DNA from: Candidatus Hodarchaeota archaeon
GTDB taxonomy: Archaea > Asgardarchaeota > Heimdallarchaeia > Hodarchaeales > Hodarchaeaceae
Length of the DNA: 46,104 nt
NCBI GenBank assembly: GCA_016839785.1
Contig: JAEOTQ010000075.1
Span: forward strand, 1 to 46,104
Reading direction: 5' to 3'
The notes under the pieces are model-generated. The model worked only from the letters and a program-made list of their open reading frames with translations, did not search any database and had not been told where the DNA came from. Below, piece by piece: positions 9,408 through 16,595 of this stretch. Made by a program: the position numbers and the translations under genes. Within the stretch, counting starts at the first letter, position 1; every line of letters starts with the position of its first letter.

Positions 9408-10220
9408 GTGAAAAATCTGTTATTTTTAATCACAAACGATGATGGCATTGATGCAATCGGGTTAAAAGAGCTGGTTATAGAAATAAGCTCATTAGGAGAT
9501 GTAGTTGTTGTTGCTCCATCCACACAACAATCAGGTAAGGGAAAATCAGTGACCTATACTACACCAGTCCGAGTTCACACAGAAGAAAATTACCTTTCTG
9601 ATTTGGATATTTATACCTATTCTGTTAATGGTACACCAGCAGATAGTGTGATAATTGGTCAAAAGTTATGTATGCAACATTTTAGCAAAATCCCTGACTT
9701 CATTCTCAGTGGAATAAATCATGGTGATAATACTTCAGTTCATGCCATTTTCACATCAGGTACTTGCGCAGCCGCTTTAGAGGGAGGAATTCTAGGGATT
9801 ACATCTATAGCGTTCTCTTTAGAACTACCTGATAATGAACTTTTCGAAAAAAATCAGAATTCTTCTTCGAGGTTTAGAATAGCTGCAAATCATGCAAAAG
9901 ATATCATTAAGTACATTTTATCTAATCCTCTCCCAAATTCAGTAAAAGTACTTAATGTGAATTTTCCTAATAGTGTAGATTTAGCTACAAAATGCAAAGT
10001 TGTTAGACTTTGTCCAGTCAAGTATATAGATAAAGCAATTGAAGCTCTAGATCCTCGAAATATTCCAGTTTACTGGCTTTGGGGACTAGTACAGGAAAAT
10101 CTGCCAAAGGACACTGACAGTTATGTTTTGATTAATGAAAAGCTAATTACAATATCCCCAATTTCCTTAGATTTAGGAAGTAGTCAATTAGCAGAAATAA
10201 AAAATTATTTCTCTAAATAA
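9408..10220 (+). CDS. surE: 5'/3'-nucleotidase SurE
   Basis: A metal-dependent phosphatase that removes phosphate from nucleoside 5'- and 3'-monophosphates in the cytoplasm. The diagnostic SurE motifs are present in order: the metal-binding TNDDG near the N terminus, APSTQQSGKG, NGTPADSV, and SGINHGDN followed by the Ser/Thr/Gly stretch TSGTCAAALEG. The length of about 270 residues is normal. The frame is open from a TTG at 9402, but GTG at 9408 starts closer to the usual N terminus (VKNLLFLITNDDG). The C-terminal part is less conserved. It runs towards the small GTPase gene and their stops are 18 bases apart. Confidence 0.92.
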   Translation: MKNLLFLITNDDGIDAIGLKELVIEISSLGDVVVVAPSTQQSGKGKSVTYTTPVRVHTEENYLSDLDIYTYSVNGTPADSVIIGQKLCMQHFSKIPDFILSGINHGDNTSVHAIFTSGTCAAALEGGILGITSIAFSLELPDNELFEKNQNSSSRFRIAANHAKDIIKYILSNPLPNSVKVLNVNFPNSVDLATKCKVVRLCPVKYIDKAIEALDPRNIPVYWLWGLVQENLPKDTDSYVLINEKLITISPISLDLGSSQLAEIKNYFSK

Positions 10221-10238
10221 GCCTTAATGACATAATGA

Positions 10239-10865
10239 TCAAGTTTCGTCTTCTAAAGATTTTAGAATATTGCTAACTTGGTTTTGATACGTTAAAAGCA
10301 CCTGACCAAGAGAATCGAAGGCTTTGACTACGTTTTCTCCTGTTTGTGCAGAGGTTGTATGGAATGGGACTTTCAATTCATTATTTTCGTATTCATCATG
10401 ATACTCGTTCTCAATGCTACTGATGAAACTTTCGACGGGTTCGATATAAGAAAAATCTGATTCTACTAAATCGGATTTATTTCCAAGGATCATTATGGGA
10501 ACTTTGCGTTGAGAATAAATGAAAATCTCTTCCTTCCATTTTTCGAGAGATTGTAACGAAGTTGGGCGTGTGAGGTCAAAAACAAGAATACCTGCTCGTG
10601 CACCACTAAAATACATATTTCTGATAACATCAAATCGTGCTTGTCCTGCTAGGTCCCATAACTGAAGACTAAGCGTCTTTCCATTATGCTGCAATTGGAA
10701 TGTTGAAATATCGGTACCTATAGTCAATAAATAATTTGTAGTGAATGCTTTTCCAAGCAAGTGTTGAATAAGAGCCGTTTTTCCTACTCCTCCATCCCCA
10801 AGAACACATACTTTGAAATTTGTACGGAATATTCCCTCGGCGAAATCCATTTTTGCCCGTGGCAT
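10239..10865 (-). CDS. Rab/Ras-like small GTPase
   Basis: A 208-residue Ras-superfamily GTPase with every G box intact: G1 GDGGVGKT (23-30), G2 Thr in LTIGTD (T48), G3 WDLAGQ (70-75), G4 NKSD (129-132) and G5 TTSA (about 170). The WDLAGQ form and the switch II run ARFDVIRNMYF are Rab-like. There is a ten-residue N-terminal extension. No Cys lies near the C terminus, so membrane attachment by prenylation, as in eukaryotic Rabs, is not expected. The ATG at 10865 follows a weak GGAAG Shine-Dalgarno. No GAP, GEF or roadblock gene is adjacent; the divergent neighbour is a PEP carboxykinase. Asgard archaea carry many such GTPases; the cellular role here is unknown. Confidence 0.93.
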   Translation of the reverse strand: MPRAKMDFAEGIFRTNFKVCVLGDGGVGKTALIQHLLGKAFTTNYLLTIGTDISTFQLQHNGKTLSLQLWDLAGQARFDVIRNMYFSGARAGILVFDLTRPTSLQSLEKWKEEIFIYSQRKVPIMILGNKSDLVESDFSYIEPVESFISSIENEYHDEYENNELKVPFHTTSAQTGENVVKAFDSLGQVLLTYQNQVSNILKSLEDET

Positions 10866-11041
10866 GATTCTATCTTCCTAAGGTATATGTTTCCCTTTTC
10901 GTGTAAATAACGCTTCTTTCTTAAAGCAAATATTTAGTTTCTTCCTTATTTCTACGTAATAGTTGCCTCTTAGAAGGATTTTCTTCCTCTAATTCTAAGA
11001 ATTTCATTCTCATATATTTTTCCAATCTAGAACCTTTGAAG

Positions 11042-11057
11042 TTGTAATTTATTACAA
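11042..11057. promoter_or_regulatory. Inverted repeat upstream of PEP carboxykinase
   Basis: TTGTAAT-TT-ATTACAA is a perfect 7-base inverted repeat around a two-base centre, about 90 bases before the ATG at 11144 in the gap between the GTPase and PEP carboxykinase genes. It may be an operator. Its AT-rich composition means chance is possible. Confidence 0.35.
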
Positions 11058-11143
11058 TAAAGATAAAAAACCTAACAAAATTGCCGTCTCAGTGCAGTCA
11101 GTTCGAAAGTAAATTGACATGAAACATCAACAAATTATTAGAG

Positions 11144-13093
11144 ATGGAAGATGTGACTGAGGCCATTATAGATATTGGTTACGATTGCCAGATTTCAAAA
11201 GATAGTTTGATTGTTAAGAATCCAGACCATGATTGGTTTAGGATATTCCTACGAAGATATTATGTTCATACTAAAGATTATCAATACCTTTTCGGATCCA
11301 CTCAACCTGGACGACGCCCTGATCGCGCATATTATATGGTACCAGAAGGGTATCGACTAGGAGAAGGACAAAGGGCATTTGATCGTGAAAGAGGGAAGAA
11401 ACTATATGATGTTGTTCTCCGTTACCTTAAAGAGGAAAAAGTACCTGTTATTGTTCAAGATGGAATACAAGGAGAGCATGGTTATGAAATTGGTCTTCGT
11501 ATAACCATTAGCGTCAAAAATCCTCACTCAGCATATATCGGTTGGTTTGGAAAACTGATGGTATTTCCCCCAAAAGAGGATCAGAACATAGATTGTTGGA
11601 ATTTTATAATTCAAGAACCATTACCATTAGTGTATGTAAACGAAATACGGGAATTTTGGCCAAACTTCGATCCTAATGAACCTATCACATTATATGATTT
11701 CACTGAAATGGATCAGAATAAACGTCGTGTCATAAGTTTACGTGTTGATTACTTTGGAGGAGCCTACAAAAAGCCTAACCTCACTATGGTATGGAATAAA
11801 GCCGAATCTGATGGTTTTATTTCGTACCATGCAGGAATGACTTCAGATAGAGTTCTCAAAGGATTATCAGGGACAGGAAAAACCACTTTGACCGTTGGTC
11901 CTGAACTAGAGCAAGATGATGCATGTATTGGAAAGATAATTCGTGATTCTGAAACCAATAAAATTGATAAAGTTCAGTTGATTGGACTAGAGGCAGGATC
12001 TTTCGCAAAATCTCAAAATTTAGGCCCCCTATGTCCTGAATGGCCAGGTCTCATGAAATCCTTAGAAGTGGATGAAAATGGTGAACATCCTGTCGTTCTG
12101 GCCATGAATATTGATAGTGAAAATGTCAGTTACAAATTGAAGAAAATAAATGGATATACTGTAAAAGTTCCTGAAGTTGATGAAGGCAAAGAGCCAGGTT
12201 CACTACTTTGCACACGATATCACAGTTCGGGAACCACTAACGGTCGTTTTATCTTTTCCTTTTCTGAGCTAAACCCTGATTGGGGAAAAAGCAAAACACA
12301 CCGATATTTGAAAACAGTAGTTCTTTCGATGAAGCGGTTTGATTACATGCACCCCATGTTTCGTGTGGTTGATCCAGTGGTTGCTGTCGCACTTGATAGT
12401 GCTGTTGAATCAATAATTACCTCAGCCGTTGCTGCTCAAAAACCTGGAACGCGTGTACGTAGCTATTCAGCCACCGACTTCATGGCACGTGAACAATGTC
12501 ATCAAGCCTTATTAAAATGGGAAATGTACAGAGATATGGGTCTCGGCCCTGATGGTAAACTTGCTTTTATTGTTATTAATACTGGTGCTATTGGTGAACA
12601 TGATATCAATGGAAATAAAATTCAATTAACAGATGAAAACGGGGAATTTATACCAAAAATTGATCGAAATACTGGAAAAATCCTCCGAAATGAACTAGGA
12701 GAAATCGTTTATCAAGGTCAAGGGAAGAAAATTAGAGTTCCTCACTCAAAACAGTTGTTAGATTTAGCAGAACATCGTAAAATTGAAAAATGGTTACCTC
12801 ATCCCATTTTCGGGAAGCGAATTCTTATTCCAGAACCTAAAGAACTTGAGGATAAATGGAATATGAAACGATTTGGAAGGATGTTCAACCGTTTGCGTTA
12901 TTATAGTGAAAAGGAATATCTAGCTTTCGTTGTAAGAGATATAAAAGAACGAAGTAATTTTTTGAAGAAACTTTTCAAAGGACAAACCTGTGAAAAGGAA
13001 CTAGACGAAGTTATCAATGTTTGGCGTAATATGGATATTCCAGAGCCTGAAAAATTAGAAGAATTCTATAGAAAGTACTTTTGGGACTACTGA
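11144..13093 (+). CDS. pckA: Divergent ATP-type phosphoenolpyruvate carboxykinase
   Basis: Predicted to convert oxaloacetate and ATP to PEP, ADP and CO2 for gluconeogenesis. The kinase P-loop GLSGTGKTT at residues 240-248 has the ATP-PEPCK signature. Upstream, YFGGAYKKPN matches the YGGEMKKG metal/substrate region, and H229 may match the catalytic His. Downstream, the usual GDDEHGW is replaced by QDDACIG, which keeps the acidic pair. EAGSFAKSQ replaces EGGCYAKT, and VINTGAIGE matches the LVNTGWTGG strand. At 649 residues it is about 110 longer than bacterial PckA, mainly from N-terminal and C-terminal additions and a charged insert (about 485-530). It starts with ATG and has no Shine-Dalgarno. 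The altered motifs leave some doubt about exact activity. Confidence 0.8.
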   Translation: MEDVTEAIIDIGYDCQISKDSLIVKNPDHDWFRIFLRRYYVHTKDYQYLFGSTQPGRRPDRAYYMVPEGYRLGEGQRAFDRERGKKLYDVVLRYLKEEKVPVIVQDGIQGEHGYEIGLRITISVKNPHSAYIGWFGKLMVFPPKEDQNIDCWNFIIQEPLPLVYVNEIREFWPNFDPNEPITLYDFTEMDQNKRRVISLRVDYFGGAYKKPNLTMVWNKAESDGFISYHAGMTSDRVLKGLSGTGKTTLTVGPELEQDDACIGKIIRDSETNKIDKVQLIGLEAGSFAKSQNLGPLCPEWPGLMKSLEVDENGEHPVVLAMNIDSENVSYKLKKINGYTVKVPEVDEGKEPGSLLCTRYHSSGTTNGRFIFSFSELNPDWGKSKTHRYLKTVVLSMKRFDYMHPMFRVVDPVVAVALDSAVESIITSAVAAQKPGTRVRSYSATDFMAREQCHQALLKWEMYRDMGLGPDGKLAFIVINTGAIGEHDINGNKIQLTDENGEFIPKIDRNTGKILRNELGEIVYQGQGKKIRVPHSKQLLDLAEHRKIEKWLPHPIFGKRILIPEPKELEDKWNMKRFGRMFNRLRYYSEKEYLAFVVRDIKERSNFLKKLFKGQTCEKELDEVINVWRNMDIPEPEKLEEFYRKYFWDY

Positions 13094-13119
13094 GAGGTTA
13101 AACTTCTCTCATATTTTTC

Positions 13120-13410
13120 TTATCTCTGCCACGCTGGTTTATTTACAACCACCACTGGACTAGTTGACGCGTCATCAAATTTCTCGTTGCTAGACTTATA
13201 ATCTTCCATAGATTGATCTGAATGAGTTTTAGGACTTAAATCGGGACTATTGCCATATTTAGCAAAATACAAAATTGCATCTCGAACGAATAACGATTTT
13301 CTTTTCTGGTCAATTAGGGATAGAATTTGTTCAACTTCACTCGAGATTCGAATAGTGAGACGAGGTGATTCACCTTTGGATAGACTTTGTCGTGGAATTT
13401 TCAACACCAT
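13120..13410 (-). CDS. Ribbon-helix-helix repressor
   Basis: A 96-residue protein whose residues 15-52 fit a CopG/MetJ-type ribbon-helix-helix: a basic strand RLTIRIS, helix A (SEVEQILSLIDQ), a turn with KRKS, and helix B (LFVRDAILYFAKYG). Such proteins dimerise through the strand and bind palindromic half-sites. The C-terminal 40 residues are polar and probably flexible. The ATG at 13410 lies ten bases from a pair of perfect 9-base palindromes that almost certainly form its own operator (separate entry). It is convergent with PEP carboxykinase and divergent from a class V aminotransferase. Its wider target genes are unknown. Confidence 0.8.
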   Translation of the reverse strand: MVLKIPRQSLSKGESPRLTIRISSEVEQILSLIDQKRKSLFVRDAILYFAKYGNSPDLSPKTHSDQSMEDYKSSNEKFDDASTSPVVVVNKPAWQR

Positions 13411-13419
13411 TTCTTATTT

Positions 13420-13448
13420 TGTCAGACAAAAACTAATACTGTCTGACA
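13420..13448. promoter_or_regulatory. Twin-palindrome operator TGTCWGACA x2
   Basis: TGTCAGACA at 13420-13428 and TGTCTGACA at 13440-13448 are each palindromic around one central base and are reverse complements of each other. Their centres are exactly 20 bases apart, about two helical turns. They lie between the RHH gene's start codon and its likely TATA box (ATATTTAAG on the minus strand near 13468-13477), covering the expected transcription start. This is the arrangement expected for autorepression. Confidence 0.75.
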
Positions 13449-13550
13449 TTATCGGTAATTGCTACATCTTAAATATTTTTCTTGATTTAGTCATACGAAT
13501 CAGTTGTAAATTATGTCATCCATTCTTTGTGATAACGAGTTTTCTTCTAT

Positions 13551-13562
13551 GTTATATATTAG
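13551..13562 (+). promoter_or_regulatory. TATA box of the aminotransferase gene
   Basis: GTTATATATTAG is centred about 65 bases before the TTG start at 13622, giving a predicted leader of about 40 bases. Confidence 0.4.
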
Positions 13563-13621
13563 AGATTTAAACAGTAACCCTCACAGAAATTTTCACAATT
13601 AACTAGGGATGTAGAACTGGT

Positions 13622-14770
13622 TTGACGTTTAAAAATGTCCTTGACAATTTTCCTTTATTAGAAAAGAGAAATTACCTCTCTACTGCAAGTATAGGATTAG
13701 TTCCTATTTCTGTCATCGAAAAATCAACTGATATATTCACTGAATTAGCTCAGGGAGGAACAATTGCTCTAGATGAAGAAAAAGAAGTATATATTTACGA
13801 AAATTTAAGAAATGAAAGTTCCAAATTGCTAGGTTGTAGCAAAGAGGAAATTGCAATTTTTAATAGTGTTACAGAAGCATTGAATATTATTGCATGGAGT
13901 ATAGGTCTGAAGTCTGGAAATGTAATCTCTACGTCTGAAGAATTTCCTAGCGTTACGTATCCTTGGATACGACAAGGAAAGGATAGCTCTCTCAACCTAG
14001 AGTTCATTAAATCAAAGGAAGGATGTATTTCAACGGAGGAGCTAATAAACAGGATTGACAAAAATACTGAGATAGTTGTGCTAAGTCATGTTGAGTATTC
14101 CACAGGGCAAAAGTTTGATCTTGCAGAGATTGCAGAAGCTGCACACGAAGTTGATGCTCTTTTAATTGTTGATGGAATTCAAGCAGCAGGTTACTGTCCC
14201 CTTGACGTTAAAAAGTGGAACGTTGATGTATACATCACTGGAAGTTACAAATGGCTATGTGCACCATTTGGAACCGCTATATCTTATATTTCTCCCATTC
14301 TATGTGAAAAGCTTGAACCTGCTTTTGCAGGATGGAGGTCAGCGGATGATATGTGGAATTTCAGACCAGAAGAACTAGTTTTTACAAACAATGCTAAGAA
14401 GTTTGAGTATAGTACTAGTGCCTATAGTGCAAAAATTGGATTAGCAGAAGCAATCCATTATATACTTAATCTTGGAATTAACAATATTGAAAATTATTCT
14501 GAGAAACTAATAAAAATTCTTTTAGAGGAGCTAGAGCATATCAAAGGAGTGAATTTAATAAATCCACCTTCACGTGGATCTATTGTAACATTTAACATGA
14601 ATCAAACAGATATAACAAAGATTGGAAAACTGCTTGGATTATTACCAAGACCCATCAACATTACAATAAGACAGAATAGACTACGAATATCTCCGCATTT
14701 CTACAATACAGAATCGGACATTCTTGATTTTATCAAGGAATTCAAGAAGATAATAAAAAAACATGAATAA
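13622..14770 (+). CDS. Class V aminotransferase (PLP-dependent)
   Basis: A 382-residue fold-type I PLP enzyme of the cysteine desulfurase/isopenicillin-N-epimerase/kynureninase group. The PLP-ring Asp lies in IVDGIQAAG (near D184), and the Schiff-base Lys in TGSYKWLCAPFG (K210). The N-terminal NYLSTASIGLVP loop, the phosphate-binding FNSVTEALN, and the SHVEYSTGQ strand also fit. No Cys-containing desulfurase loop is seen near residues 320-340, so a NifS/SufS role is not supported. The substrate could be an amino acid or a sulfur compound. It starts with TTG at 13622, the first good codon after the TATA box; there is no Shine-Dalgarno. It diverges from the RHH repressor gene, which might control it as well. 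Confidence 0.85.
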   Translation: MTFKNVLDNFPLLEKRNYLSTASIGLVPISVIEKSTDIFTELAQGGTIALDEEKEVYIYENLRNESSKLLGCSKEEIAIFNSVTEALNIIAWSIGLKSGNVISTSEEFPSVTYPWIRQGKDSSLNLEFIKSKEGCISTEELINRIDKNTEIVVLSHVEYSTGQKFDLAEIAEAAHEVDALLIVDGIQAAGYCPLDVKKWNVDVYITGSYKWLCAPFGTAISYISPILCEKLEPAFAGWRSADDMWNFRPEELVFTNNAKKFEYSTSAYSAKIGLAEAIHYILNLGINNIENYSEKLIKILLEELEHIKGVNLINPPSRGSIVTFNMNQTDITKIGKLLGLLPRPINITIRQNRLRISPHFYNTESDILDFIKEFKKIIKKHE

Positions 14771-14806
14771 TGTAACTATAATTGTAATACTAATTCAAAA
14801 CTTGGT

Positions 14807-16594
14807 TCATACCCGACCCTGAAACTCATAATAAGTTTGGTACAAGTCCCGATATACATCGTTGTCCTTCATTAACTCCTCATGAGTCCCATCACCAATG
14901 ATTTCTCCCTGATTAAATACTAAAATTCGATCTGCTGATATAATTGTTGATAACCGGTGTGCGACTACGATGCTTGTCCGTCCTCTAAATAGATTATCAA
15001 TACCATCTTGAATTAAGCTCTCAGTATAGGCATCAACTGAAGCAGTGGCCTCATCTAAAATTAGAATTTTCGGGTCAGCGACTAATGCACGAGCAAAGCT
15101 AATCAATTGTCTTTGTCCCAAGGATACTTTGGCTCCTCTTTCACCAACATCAGTCTGTAGTCCCTCTGGAAGAAAATCTACAAAATCAATAACGTGTGTT
15201 GACATAATTGCCGATTGAAGAGTCTCAGCACTAACCTCATTTTGGGAACCATATCTTATGTTCCCTTCGATCGATCCACTAAATAGAAAGGGATCTTGTA
15301 ATACAATACCTAAAGTACTTCGATAAGCATCGATATCATAGGCTTTAATCGAATATCCATCTAGATAGATGTCGCCAGCCTGAAATTCATAAAATCGTGC
15401 AAGTAGAGAAATAAAAGAGGTTTTTCCTGATCCTGTATGACCTACTAATGCTATATTTTGTCCTGCAGGGATTGTAACATTTAAATGTGAAAATAAAGGA
15501 GTTTCATCTTTTGTATAACCAAATGTGACATCTTTAAACTCAATATGTCCTTGCACATCAGCTCCTGGAATAATATTACCCCATTTCATCTCGCTAGGAA
15601 TTTCAATCAAAGAAAATATACGCTCTGCGGCGGCTCGACCTATCTGAAATTGAGCAATTTGTTGTGAAAAACTTATTAGAGGCTGAATTAATAGTAAAGA
15701 ATAACTATAGAATAGCCACAAATCTCCAAGTGTTATAGATCCGTCAATAACAAATCCCCCCCCAGACGTTACAATTAAAAAGTATATTAGGGTGGAAACG
15801 AACTCTAGGATAGGAAACATTGTGGAAAATACTAAAGATCGTCTAATATTCGCTCGCAAATTCTCATTATTGAGCTCAATAAACTCCTCTATATTCTGAG
15901 CTTCTCTAGCAAAACTTTTCGTAACCATGATTCCAGCAATGCTTTCTTGAGTAGCCCCATTTACAGACCCTACTGTTCGTCTACAAATACGATTATATCG
16001 CATGAGCAAATATCCCAAGCCAATTGTAAACGTAAAAATTATTGGAGCAATCATAAATAATATCAGTGTTAACACTGAATGTATATAAAACAAAATTCCA
16101 ATCATGCCAATTATAGTAATTAAATTTGCAGCAAGTTCCACGAAAATTAGCATGAAATTGCCAAGTTCCCAGGCATCATTTACAACACGACTCATAATTC
16201 TTCCTGTTTTATTTTTGTCGTAAAATGAGAGATCATGGGCCTGTAATTGAATGAACATCCTTAGACGTAATGTGGTCACTGTTTTTGCAATTATTGACCA
16301 TTCACTGCGAATAATTAGGTAGAGACTGATCCACAAGAATATAGTTCCAAGTAAATTTCCCCAACCAAGGAATTGGACAAACTCAAAATTTGGACCAGGC
16401 TTATTCAGTTCATTAATAGCTTCACGCAGAAATAAAGGAACAATAATACTTATTACTGTATTTACCATAAACAGAGAAAGTACAAGAAGAAGTCTCATCT
16501 TTTCTGCTACTGCAAAGACCCATAAACGGGTAAGAATATCTCTAATAGAGTATTCTTGATCATACTCACTTTTTTGGGCGCTACTAAACGACAT
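14807..16594 (-). CDS. ABC exporter half-transporter, catalytic Walker B subunit
   Basis: A 595-residue type IV ABC exporter: six membrane helices in residues 35-320, then a nucleotide-binding domain. Walker A is GHTGSGKT (about 382-389) and Walker B is ILILDEAT with the catalytic Glu. The signature motif is degenerate (VSLGQ instead of LSGGQ). Its start lies one base past the stop of the gene at 16596-18599, so the two are translationally coupled and should form a heterodimer. The pattern matches BmrC/D- and TM287/288-type transporters: this subunit's Walker B pairs with the partner's good LSGGQ to give the working ATP site. Such pairs usually export drugs, lipids or peptides; the cargo is unknown. 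Confidence 0.92.
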   Translation of the reverse strand: MSFSSAQKSEYDQEYSIRDILTRLWVFAVAEKMRLLLVLSLFMVNTVISIIVPLFLREAINELNKPGPNFEFVQFLGWGNLLGTIFLWISLYLIIRSEWSIIAKTVTTLRLRMFIQLQAHDLSFYDKNKTGRIMSRVVNDAWELGNFMLIFVELAANLITIIGMIGILFYIHSVLTLILFMIAPIIFTFTIGLGYLLMRYNRICRRTVGSVNGATQESIAGIMVTKSFAREAQNIEEFIELNNENLRANIRRSLVFSTMFPILEFVSTLIYFLIVTSGGGFVIDGSITLGDLWLFYSYSLLLIQPLISFSQQIAQFQIGRAAAERIFSLIEIPSEMKWGNIIPGADVQGHIEFKDVTFGYTKDETPLFSHLNVTIPAGQNIALVGHTGSGKTSFISLLARFYEFQAGDIYLDGYSIKAYDIDAYRSTLGIVLQDPFLFSGSIEGNIRYGSQNEVSAETLQSAIMSTHVIDFVDFLPEGLQTDVGERGAKVSLGQRQLISFARALVADPKILILDEATASVDAYTESLIQDGIDNLFRGRTSIVVAHRLSTIISADRILVFNQGEIIGDGTHEELMKDNDVYRDLYQTYYEFQGRV

Positions 16595-16595
16595 C

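Noticed and set aside
13622-14770. Cysteine desulfurase (NifS/SufS) for the class V aminotransferase
   Set aside because: No catalytic Cys loop is visible in the expected region and no suf/isc partners are near.
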